DNA from: Plecoglossus altivelis
Taxonomy: Eukaryota; Chordata; Actinopteri; Osmeriformes; Plecoglossidae
Length of the DNA: 64,000 nt
Assembly (NCBI GenBank): GCA_036571765.1
Contig: BROE01000005.1
Coordinates: 2,374,675 to 2,438,674 of the forward strand
Direction: 5' to 3'
A program made the translations under genes and the position numbers. The notes under the pieces were generated by a model. It saw only the letters and a list, made by a program, of their open reading frames with translations, was not told the origin of the DNA and did no database searches. Below are positions 57,914 through 64,000 of this stretch, one piece after another. Each line of letters begins with the position of its first letter. Within the stretch, counting starts at the first letter, position 1.

Positions 57914-60138
57914 GTGTACCTTAGCCAGGCCCACATGTGGGAAGGTGTCCATGGTCATAACAGTCTCCTCTCCAGTCTGGTTGAGCAGTTGGCCTTTCAG
58001 GATGCGAGCCGCAGTGATGGTGGTCACACCCATGCCTGCCATGTAGACGCACACAGTCAGACAGACACAGGTAGACACGCATACACACACACACACACAC
58101 AGTCAGACACACAGTCAGACACACACACACAGGTAGACACACACACACACGGTCAGACACACACACACACACAGGTAGACACACACAGTCAGACACACAC
58201 ACATACAGGTAGACACACACACACACACAGTCAGACACACACACACACAGTCAGACACACATACACAGTCAGACACACACACACACACAGGTAGACACAC
58301 AGGCACAGTCAGTCAGACACACACACACACAGTCAGACACACACACACACAGTCAGACACACATACACAGTCAGACACACACACACACACACACAGGTAG
58401 ACACACAGGCACAGTCAGTCAGACACACATACACACACAGTCAGACACACATACACACAGTCAGACACACATACACAGTCAGACACACACACACACACAC
58501 ACACACACAGGTAGACACACAGACACAGTCAGTCAGACACACACACACACACACACAGTCAGACACACATACACACAGTCAGACACACATACACAGTCAG
58601 ACACACACACACACAGGTAGACACACAGACACAGTCAGTCAGACACACATACACAGTCAGACACACACACACACAGGTAGACACACAGACACAGTCAGTC
58701 AGACACACACACACACACACACAGTCAGACACGTACAGTCAGACACTGCTGCCCCTGACCTCTGGCAGGTGGGCAGAGACTGGTGATGTCACTCACCATC
58801 TCCTAGGAACAGCAGGATGTTCTTGGCCACGTTGGTGTTCAGCTTCCTGTCTAACACCGCCTGCAAAGACTTCCTGGCCTGGGAGTTCCAGAACTCTGGG
58901 TTTTCCTCCTCCACTGAGACACACACACACGCACACGCACACACACACACATACACAGACACACACGCACACACACACACACACGCACACATCACACACA
59001 GACACACACACACACAGACACACACACACACACAGACACACACACACACAGACACACACACACATACACACACACAGTTTTGTTCACGATAGCATTTATT
59101 TCTATATTTATCTCCACATTCAATCCTGAATTATTTCAGTTACAGCTTCATTCATGCAAACATTTTAGTTAAAGATTGAGCTTAACACCGCACATACTGG
59201 GCTACACTCTCAAGGATATTTCTCAGTGTGTGTGTGTGTTTGAGTGTGTTTGAGTGTGTTTGAGTGTGTGTGTATGTGTTGAAGTGTGTGTGTGTTTCAG
59301 TGTGAGTGTGTGTATGTGTGTGTTTGAGTGTGTGTTTGAGTGTGTTTGAGTGTGTGTGTGTGTGTGTGTTTGAGTGTGTTTGAGTGTGTGTGTGTGTGTT
59401 TGAGTGTGTTTGAGTGTGTGTGTGTGTGTATGTGTTGAAGTGTGTGTGTGTTTCAGTGTGAGTGTGTGTATGTGTGTGTTCAAGTGTGTGTGTGTGCTGG
59501 AATGTTTGAGTGTGCGCGTGTCTGTGTTTGAGTGTGTATGTGTGTGTGTATGTGTGTGTGTTTGAGTGTGTCTGACATCAGAGGTATGAACTCTCTACGT
59601 CCTGGTCTTGGGTCCAGGTCCCTGTCGTCTGCTACTCTTAACAAGTTTGCCCGTCCATGTTCCACTGCAGACAGAGAGCAGAGGAGCGTGTGGACCCCCT
59701 CATCTCCAGAGCTCCCTGGAGCACCCAGCCCTCAGCTTGATAAACACAGTCCCTTGTTAGTGGTTGGATTTAGGGGAGAACACAGTAAAGAGCTCCTTGA
59801 GTGTCTCACTGTTGGTCAATGTGAGACGCCCAAGAGAGAGCAGAGAGACGTTGTCTGGACTCAGGAGATTTTTAAAATTGAAATGAAGGTATCCGAGCTA
59901 AAACCATCCTTTTATGAAACACTTCTACCTCCCACTAGAGAAATGTGCGTAATCTGAATAAATTAAAAAGATTAATTTACTTAATAACGAATGATTTTGA
60001 AATGATTGTAATACAAACAACAAATTAGAGAACGTGTTTTCTTTTTAAAGCATAATTTGTTTTCTTACCTTTGGCGATGGTCAACCCCAAACACAACAAC
60101 AAACACAGGAACACACTAGACAGTCTACTGGTCTCCAT
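48505..60138 (-). CDS. alpi: Alkaline phosphatase, intestinal-type, complete, eleven exons
   Basis: A zinc/magnesium ectoenzyme that hydrolyses phosphate monoesters at the cell surface. Exons 60138-60069, 58913-58797, 58035-57920, 57004-56830, 56173-56001, 55363-55223, 54546-54477, 53692-53558, 51640-51449, 49663-49547 and 48833-48505 join in perfect phase to 544 residues (human ALPI 528), with the eleven coding exons typical of this class. It has a signal peptide (METSRLSSVFLCLLLCLGLT), Asp62 in FLGDG, the nucleophile Ser112 in PDSAATATAY, the metal site VEGGRIDQGHH (Asp337, His341), VTADHSH (Asp378, His379), ETHGGED (His453) and a hydrophobic GPI-type tail (LLMAVLTAVLAGWLH). N-glycosylation sites NQTG, NNTD and NRTD are visible. 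Odd: Gln338 replaces the usual His, and exon 10 has a second, corrupted copy at 50256-50365. Intestinal and tissue-nonspecific classes are close; I favour the intestinal type, but the exact teleost paralogue is uncertain. Confidence 0.95.
48838..49170. repeat. GGA/GAGGAG-rich repeat
   Basis: (GGA)n-type tract in phosphatase intron 10, adjoining the exon 11 acceptor. Confidence 0.93.
49547..49663 (-). CDS. alpi: Alkaline phosphatase exon 10
   Basis: Acceptor ctctcccag, donor gtaagg. It encodes KSPLWAKDALPFTTLMYGNG followed by PGYKVVNNKRPDIRNVNT; LYGNGPGY is the family motif (here MYGNGPGY). Confidence 0.96.
49758..50045. repeat. (GT)n with GCGTACGT units
   Basis: GTGTGTGCGTACGTGTGTGT units in phosphatase intron 9. 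Confidence 0.95.
50159..50171. repeat. Poly-G junction between copies A and B
   Basis: A run of about a dozen G separates the clean copy from the second copy. Confidence 0.9.
50172..50760. repeat. Copy B of the duplicated block (becomes noisy)
   Basis: The first 136 bases are identical to copy A. From 50308 onward it still follows copy A (GGAGACT, GCCACCGCCAT, a GT/GTACGT stretch, GGACTGGGTAGA, GGTCCTCAGA) but with many indels and changes. The abrupt switch from perfect to noisy suggests a low-quality read end. Confidence 0.8.
50256..50365 (-). pseudogene. alpi: Second, corrupted copy of alkaline phosphatase exon 10
   Basis: The donor side (50256-50307) is identical to exon 10 and would encode YKVVNNKRPDIRNVNT; the acceptor side is scrambled with frameshifts and the YGNGPGY motif is lost. 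It is probably an assembly artefact rather than a biological exon duplication. Confidence 0.7.
51065..51147. repeat. GGA-rich repeat
   Basis: GGGAGGGAGGAGG units in phosphatase intron 9. Confidence 0.9.
51449..51640 (-). CDS. alpi: Alkaline phosphatase exon 9 (metal site)
   Basis: Acceptor gagccag, donor gtaagg. It encodes GRIDQGHHASRASMALHETV and LTLVTADHSHAFSFNGYPF, which carry zinc ligands. The His of the usual RIDHGHH is CAG (Gln) here. Confidence 0.97.
51995..52200. repeat. (GT)n with GTGTAGGT units
   Basis: GTGTGTGCGTGTAGGTGTGT units in phosphatase intron 8. Confidence 0.94.
52430..53180. repeat. CA-rich minisatellite (ACATGTCCCTGCACCAGATA)
   Basis: About 12 units of 50-70 bp combining (CA)n, TGAGACAAACAC(T/C)GTACACAC and TGTCCCT(C/G)CACCAGATA; phosphatase intron 8. 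Long frames on both strands are repeat translations. Confidence 0.95.
53558..53692 (-). CDS. alpi: Alkaline phosphatase exon 8
   Basis: Acceptor cctcccag, donor gtgagg. It encodes LFEPGDLRFDAERDPRMDPS and on to NPRGFFLLVE; the Glu of VEGG is the magnesium ligand. Confidence 0.97.
54056..54165. repeat. 19-bp tandem repeat, about six copies
   Basis: GCTAGCATGGTAGCACCAG repeated in phosphatase intron 7. Confidence 0.96.
54354..54391. repeat. 8-bp tandem repeat (GACGCTCC)
   Basis: Four to five copies of GACGCTCC, about 85 bp from exon 7. Confidence 0.93.
54477..54546 (-). CDS. alpi: Alkaline phosphatase exon 7
   Basis: Acceptor ttccgcag, donor gtgagt. It encodes VARYVWNRTDFDSVDPDTTD then YLM, including the N-glycosylation sequon NRTD. 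Confidence 0.96.
54750..55213. repeat. (GT)n with TCTATGTA units
   Basis: TGTGTGTGTCTATGTATGTG units in phosphatase intron 6, running up to the exon 6 donor. Confidence 0.94.
55223..55363 (-). CDS. alpi: Alkaline phosphatase exon 6
   Basis: Acceptor gtgtccag, donor gtgggt. It encodes VIIGGGRKYMTPKGTVDPEY and on to LIAEWQHMKLGK. Confidence 0.97.
55419..55955. repeat. 33-bp minisatellite, about 16 copies
   Basis: Units of 33 bp contain TTTAGACCCTACAGACAGGA then TTAAGG. Because 33 is a multiple of three and the unit has no stop in some frames, both strands stay open for over 170 codons (LTLDPTDRIKV on the + strand). It sits in phosphatase intron 5; I treat it as noncoding. Confidence 0.97.
56001..56173 (-). 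CDS. alpi: Alkaline phosphatase exon 5
   Basis: Acceptor cctcccag, donor gtagga. It encodes KSVGIVTTTRVQHATPAATY, AHSASRTWYSDADMP and on to NNTDID; His and Thr of QHAT are active-site neighbours. Confidence 0.97.
56447..56604. other. Assembly gap (158 N)
   Basis: Undetermined bases in phosphatase intron 4, flanked by a CA-rich repeat and a GGA/GGGTA-rich repeat. Exons on both sides join in phase, so no exon appears lost. Confidence 1.
56830..57004 (-). CDS. alpi: Alkaline phosphatase exon 4 (nucleophile)
   Basis: Acceptor tgtgtgcag, donor gtgctg. It encodes TYSVDFQIPDSAATATAYLC with the catalytic Ser, then GVKTNLNTLGVSAAARNGIC. Confidence 0.98.
57006..57190. repeat. (CA)n with CAGACA units
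   Basis: CA repeat adjoining the exon 4 acceptor; its minus strand supplies part of the TGTGTG acceptor tract. Confidence 0.93.
57388..57452. repeat. (CA)n microsatellite
   Basis: CA dinucleotides with TACACA interruptions in phosphatase intron 3. Confidence 0.93.
57575..57918. repeat. GT-rich minisatellite (GGATGATGTATGTAAACATG)
   Basis: Four to six units of about 50-60 bp carrying GATGTATGTAAACATGGATG and (GT)n; phosphatase intron 3. Confidence 0.93.
57920..58035 (-). CDS. alpi: Alkaline phosphatase exon 3
   Basis: Acceptor catggcag, donor gtacac. It encodes MGVTTITAARILKGQLLNQT and on to FPHVGLAK, including the NQTG sequon. Confidence 0.97.
58050..58745. repeat. CA-rich repeat with CAGTCAGACA and CAGGTAGACA units
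   Basis: Roughly 700 bp of (CA)n broken by CAGTCAGACACACA and CAGGTAGACACACA, phosphatase intron 2. Confidence 0.96.
58797..58913 (-). CDS. alpi: Alkaline phosphatase exon 2
   Basis: Acceptor gtctcag, donor gtgagt. It encodes EEENPEFWNSQARKSLQAVL then NVAKNILLFLGD; the Asp of LGDG binds zinc and magnesium. Confidence 0.97.
58916..59078. repeat. (CA)n microsatellite
   Basis: CA repeats with GCACA and GACACA interruptions adjoining the exon 2 acceptor. Confidence 0.94.
59225..59575. repeat. GT-rich repeat with TTTGAGTGTG units
   Basis: (GT)n with TTTGAGTGTGTT and TTGAAGTGTGTG; a roughly 120-140-bp higher-order segment is present twice (about 59265-59345 and 59428-59480). Phosphatase intron 1. 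Confidence 0.92.
60069..60138 (-). CDS. alpi: Alkaline phosphatase exon 1 (signal peptide)
   Basis: ATG at 60138; METSRLSSVFLCLLLCLGLT then IAK, and one base before the donor gtaaga. The basic/polar start followed by a Leu/Cys-rich core is a standard secretory signal peptide. Confidence 0.93.
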
Positions 60139-60347
60139 GACAATGTCTCGTGAAAGGACAGGAACTGTCTCTGATCAGACCAGAGAAAAACAGAGAGATT
60201 TCATCTGACCCCGCCCTCTATCAGCTGTCAATCAAGTCATAAAGCGCTGATAGGCACGTGGACATCTGGTATCGGAATAACCTCACAACTGTCAACTGAC
60301 AATCATTGATTTGAATCAAGAATCTGCGCACAACACACACACACACA

Positions 60348-60390
<43 letters not shown>

Positions 60391-61206
60391 GCACGCACAC
60401 TTCCCTTTGTGGATTTCCAAACTTGGGATAGTTTAAAAATGTTAGCAAGTGCTTGAAAGTCTCACAGAACAGATACAAATATTCGCACTCAAATATCCAA
60501 AGAGATAGCCAATGCATATTTGATATTTGCTTTCCCTAATCCCTGCGCATCAATAATAAATATGATCTCTAACAGACGCGCACACGTCTATGCTAAGCCA
60601 GCACCACTGAACTTCAGCCATGTATGCCATTAGCCATAAACAAGCCGCAGAGATGAGCAGATCAAAGCTATTATAAAAGCGCGAGGGAACAGCGGACCCC
60701 CACCGGCAACAGAGGGTTCAGCGCGTCATCACCGCACGCACAACCGACCCCTAAAACTATTTATACGCGCACGCGTATCCTAAACGGCTTTCTGGCCGAG
60801 TTAATGACTGATGGCGCACGTTTACCGGACGCGTGCGTTTATGTAATGGAGGTAAACGGCAGAGGACATAGATCAAGGTGTGCGTGCACACGCCCGTCAC
60901 TGACGTGCTCTCCACACAATAACCATCTCAACCATCCTAATGACCTTGCTTATGTAAATTCTTACGAGTGAACTCACACAAAGAGCCACACAAGGTGTCA
61001 AGTTCTGGTTTCCGGCTGAAGCGCGGATGAATCAGTTGAGTCATTCTCACAAGTAGGTGAACTAACTGTCCAAACAAACACGCACAAACAGCTGTCGTGT
61101 CGATGCTGATATATCTAATGTGATGGCACCCTCTAGTGACTTAAACGGGAATCGTCACTTGGTGAGGTGGTGTGTGTGTGTGTGGCAGAGGAGAAAGTCC
61201 TGGTTC
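60139..61206. other. Intergenic: alkaline phosphatase upstream region
   Basis: Contains paired GATA-type (CTATCAG, TGATAG) and TTTATGA (CDX-like, minus strand) motifs at about 60220-60255, a (CA)n tract at 60335-60400, and on the + strand TATAAAAGCGCG at about 60671. No gene recognised. Confidence 0.45.
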
Positions 61207-61434
61207 AGTTATATCAGGGGTCTCCAATCCTGGTCCTCGAGGGCCGCTGTCCTGAAGGTTTTAGATGTTTCCCTCCTCCAGCACACCTGATTCTAATGAA
61301 TGAGCCATTACCAAGCTCTGTGGAAGCTTCATAATGACCCTTTATTAGACTCAGGTGTGCTGGAGCAGGGAAACACTGAAAACCTTCAGGACAGCGGCCC
61401 TCGAGGACCAGGATTGGAGACCCCTGAGTTATAT
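61207..61434. mobile_element. hAT-like MITE, 212 bp, with 8-bp target duplication
   Basis: The element spans 61215-61426. It begins CAGGGGTCTCCAATCCTGGT and ends with the inverse (ends GAGACCCCTG); the two arms are inverted repeats of roughly 90 bp with scattered mismatches. It is flanked by a perfect direct repeat AGTTATAT at 61207-61214 and 61427-61434. The 8-bp duplication and CAGGGGTC ends are typical of hAT transposons. There is no transposase; the short frames on both strands are mirror translations of the arms. Confidence 0.9.
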
Positions 61435-62780
61435 CATCCAAATCTTCACATCAAACTCCCACCCCATCACCCGCCAGAGACTCCGCTGATTGGCCCAAAC
61501 GTCCCTGTCAATGTTCCGCCCACCTCTCACCATCACCTGGGAGATAAAAGAAACGTGCTCTGTTCTAATGCCCCATTTTTAGTCCAATCAGTTAGCTGAG
61601 TTTGAGAACTAGCTGGCAGTGAAAGGTACTGAAAGAAAGAAGAGCTTGAGATAAGAGTTCCTGCAACTGAAGACCGTCGGCGTGGAGAAGCGAGCTCATG
61701 TTCCAGGCCAGATGAGCCGATAACAGATAAAACTGCCACCCAGGGAACACCACAATGGGCCACCATAGGGACAATTACATGAGCTTTTGTAGGAAGGGCT
61801 TTTAAAAGGGTACGGGTGAAGAAGCTGATGTGGATCCAGAGCTGGGTGGAGCCACAAAGGTGCTCCAACTGGATTGTGAAAACACCACCCAACACACCGA
61901 TCCAATCAGAGTAGCGCTCTTAATTATCCCTCACCAGGACCAACAGACATACGAGCTGTGAGCGCGCTATTGACAGCGAACACGCTATTGACAGCGAACA
62001 CGCAGCATTGTACAAAGTGTGAAGCTATACATTACAGCGTTTCGCAAATGTTCAATACAACGTAAGAATATAGGATAAGCATACACGTGTTTTCATGCTT
62101 CCTACAAGTTAGTTCAAACGGGACTTTCTGATTAATTCCTTCTGTAACACTTTGTGCTGCGCAAGAAGCAACACATCCTTACAGAGACCATCACACACCT
62201 GGGGTTCACAACGTCATGTCCAAGTACAGGCAGTACAGCCGCCATGCTGGGATTGGCTGAGAACGACACGACGCTCTGACGCAGTCTTTATTCCACAGGA
62301 CACGAGACTGCAGACTTTCTGTTCTGTCAGCAGCGCGAGCAAGGAGGGCATCTGACATTACTGTGTAACCACAGCAACGAGAGAACACACATGCGTATGA
62401 ACTAATTTTTTATTTGCAATGTTCTTTATTATCATTTCCAGTTTCAGATGTGAAAAGAGGCATTAATTTTTTTCTTAATTAAATATTTAATAAAGAAAAG
62501 CAAAAGATTATTTACACATTCAATTAAATTGTAATCAATAACTTCGGTGGATAATTACAAACACCTTCTGCTAGCTGAGGAGAGAGAAATATAAATACAG
62601 GAAACCAACACTGTTTCAGAGAGAAAAAAATGACATGGCATTACATTAGCACTTTTATTTTGAAAAATAAAACGGAACTCCTTATTTACAGAACTGTCCT
62701 AAAATGCATTTCCACTCAAGGAAGCAGAACAGGTCTTAGGATTTGAACTGTTAACTTTGCCTTTTTTTGTGTTGCCTTTA
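61435..62780. other. Intergenic spacer, unique
   Basis: Single-copy sequence with a short tandem duplication (CGCTATTGACAGCGAACACG, about 61966-62001). A 120-codon minus-strand frame at 61533-61895 has no recognisable domain or neighbours. Nothing else identified. Confidence 0.5.
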
Positions 62781-63772
62781 AAAGTTGATTCATCTATATA
62801 GCTTTTTCAAGTTTTAATAATGATTTTATCTTTCTAAAATCCACTACAGGTTTGTCAAAGGGCCTTGATAGGCACTCGATCCCTTTCCCGCCCCGGAGTC
62901 AGTTTGAAGTGTTGGAGAAATGCCAAAACAAACGCGTGTTGGGTTGCGGGGCGTGGCCATTATGGAAGCATGGGGCAGCCCCTCCCTAAAGCAGCAACAG
63001 GTCCATCGCCCCTGTCCTCCTCCTCCTCCTCCTCAGTTATCAGCTTCCTGTCCCCACAAAGTCTACAGGAAGCAGGGAGAGGACCCCAATTATTCGACGT
63101 CTGAAATGTCCATGGACGAGCCCATCGTGTCCATTTGTCAGCTTTAGAAAAAAAAAAAAAAAAGGAAAAAAGAAACGCAATCCAATCATTGTACACCCCC
63201 TAAAGAGAGCAAACCAACCAGGTAAGAGCATCAGGTAGACCATACACACAGCACATGATGTAGTCGTGCCTTATCGACACGACCGAATCAAAAAATATAA
63301 ATGCGTGAGCAGCTTTTTTGAAAGTTGTGTCTGTCGGGGTGAGGGGGGGGGGGGGGGGGGGGGATTGTCTTTCGGCAGTTCTCGGGTTTGTGAAACATCT
63401 TGAATAGTTGTTGCTGTCGTGCAACGCGATGCACCTTTAAAAACAGGTGGTGAACCTGAAACACTGAAGGGAACAGCTCATGACCTGGAGCACGCCAATT
63501 CGGTTCTCAATTTTATTTAGTTCCAAAACAAAATAAAGCACAGGGGAAAAAAGAAAACGGATCTGTAGTACAATCTCTCCCAGTTTCTCCATTCTTCTGT
63601 TGTTGTGTTTACGCAGAAGGATTTTGTAGTTTCAAACAGACCCCATTTCAAGGATCATCAAACCGTTGAAGCAATATTTTTATTTTTTTGTGTTTTTCGT
63701 TTTTTTTTGTTTTTTTTGTTGTAAATCCTCTTCGGGTTCTTCCAGAAGTGTGCCGGTGGGCGGGGCCAAGTC
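62781..63772 (-). other. eif4g1: eif4g1 3' UTR and downstream region
   Basis: AATAAA on the - strand occurs at about 63683-63678 and 63517-63512, 90 and 255 bases after the stop. It contains a poly-A run (63148-63163) and a poly-G run (63343-63363). Confidence 0.45.
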
Positions 63773-63954
63773 CTAGCTGTTGTCTGATTCGTCCTCGGCC
63801 TCGCGGAGCCAGGTGAAGAAGGCAGTGACGGACTTGAGGGCCACGCCCTTGCCCTGCTGCTCTGCTGGGTCCTTGCTGGACTCCCACTTGTAGAAGGCCT
63901 CTTCTTTGATCACATCCTCATCATACAGAGTGTCAAAGAACATCCGCAGCAAGT
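63773..63954 (-). CDS. eif4g1: eIF4G1, C-terminal coding exon (partial gene)
   Basis: eIF4G1 is the scaffold of the eIF4F cap-binding complex in cytoplasmic translation initiation. The acceptor is ctccag at about 63960-63955, and 59 residues precede TAG at 63775-63773. Sequence LLRMFFDTLYDEDVIKEEAF, YKWESSKDPAEQQGKGVALK and SVTAFFTWLREAEDESDNS is the end of the C-terminal W2/MA3-like domain that binds MNK kinases, ending in the characteristic acidic tail. The rest of the gene lies right of the window. EIF4G1 also neighbours FAM131A and CLCN2 in human. Confidence 0.96.
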
Positions 63955-63962
63955 CTGGAGAA

Positions 63963-63966
<4 letters not shown>

Positions 63967-64000
<34 letters not shown>
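63967..64000. repeat. (GA)n microsatellite
   Basis: Pure GA run in the last eif4g1 intron, continuing beyond the window. Confidence 0.95.

Noticed and set aside
58050..58745. CRISPR-like alternation of short repeat and spacers
   Set aside because: The spacers are themselves (CA)n; this is a vertebrate compound microsatellite.
61214..61441. Overlapping frames on both strands at the inverted repeat
   Set aside because: They are mirror translations of the arms of the hAT-like element.
61533..61895. 120-codon minus-strand frame between the phosphatase and eif4g1
   Set aside because: No recognisable domain, no splice context and no homologous neighbour; probably chance.

Overview
The window is vertebrate nuclear DNA from a ray-finned (teleost) fish. 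It has intron-split genes with GT-AG junctions, teleost-like protein sequences, CpG-rich promoter blocks, a small hAT-type inverted-repeat element, and a very high density of (CA)n, (CT)n and (GA)n microsatellites and 12-70 bp minisatellites. That density recalls gadiform genomes such as cod, but this is only an inference. Two runs of N (15999-16014 and 56447-56604) mark assembly gaps.

Five protein-coding genes can be supported, with exon boundaries that agree in phase. (1) 121-11811, + strand: the last six coding exons of a CLC-2 chloride channel (clcn2); the transmembrane part lies left of the window. (2) 20002-23239, - strand: a complete three-exon small heat-shock protein of the HSPB7/HSPB12 type (192 aa). 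(3) 30961-45435, - strand: a complete six-exon FAM131A (406 aa) with an N-myristoylation-type start. (4) 48505-60138, - strand: a complete eleven-exon secreted/GPI-type alkaline phosphatase of the intestinal class (544 aa) with its catalytic residues present. (5) 63773-63954, - strand: the terminal coding exon of eif4g1.

The order clcn2 / sHSP / fam131a / alkaline phosphatase / eif4g1 matches the human EIF4G1-FAM131A-CLCN2 neighbourhood at 3q27, with a small heat-shock gene and an alkaline phosphatase gene added. It also parallels the human 1p36 block CLCNKA/B-HSPB7-FAM131C, so the sHSP here is probably the ohnologue of HSPB7 in the CLCN2 copy of that paralogon. The genes do not form a pathway; they are neighbours by ancestry.

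Most of the remaining sequence is introns and spacers full of tandem repeats. Nearly all long open frames outside the exons are translations of simple repeats and are not genes. The more notable points are: two places where a clean sequence is followed by a noisy second copy (an alkaline phosphatase exon at 49463-50760, and the clcn2 downstream region around the N gap at 16 kb), which look like assembly artefacts; a 48-bp minisatellite that includes the last codons and stop of the sHSP gene; a probable GC-AG intron in the same gene; a His-to-Gln change at a near-invariant active-site position of the phosphatase; and a 212-bp hAT-like element with a perfect 8-bp target duplication. I found no CRISPR array, operon, phage or other prokaryote-like system and no convincing RNA gene.
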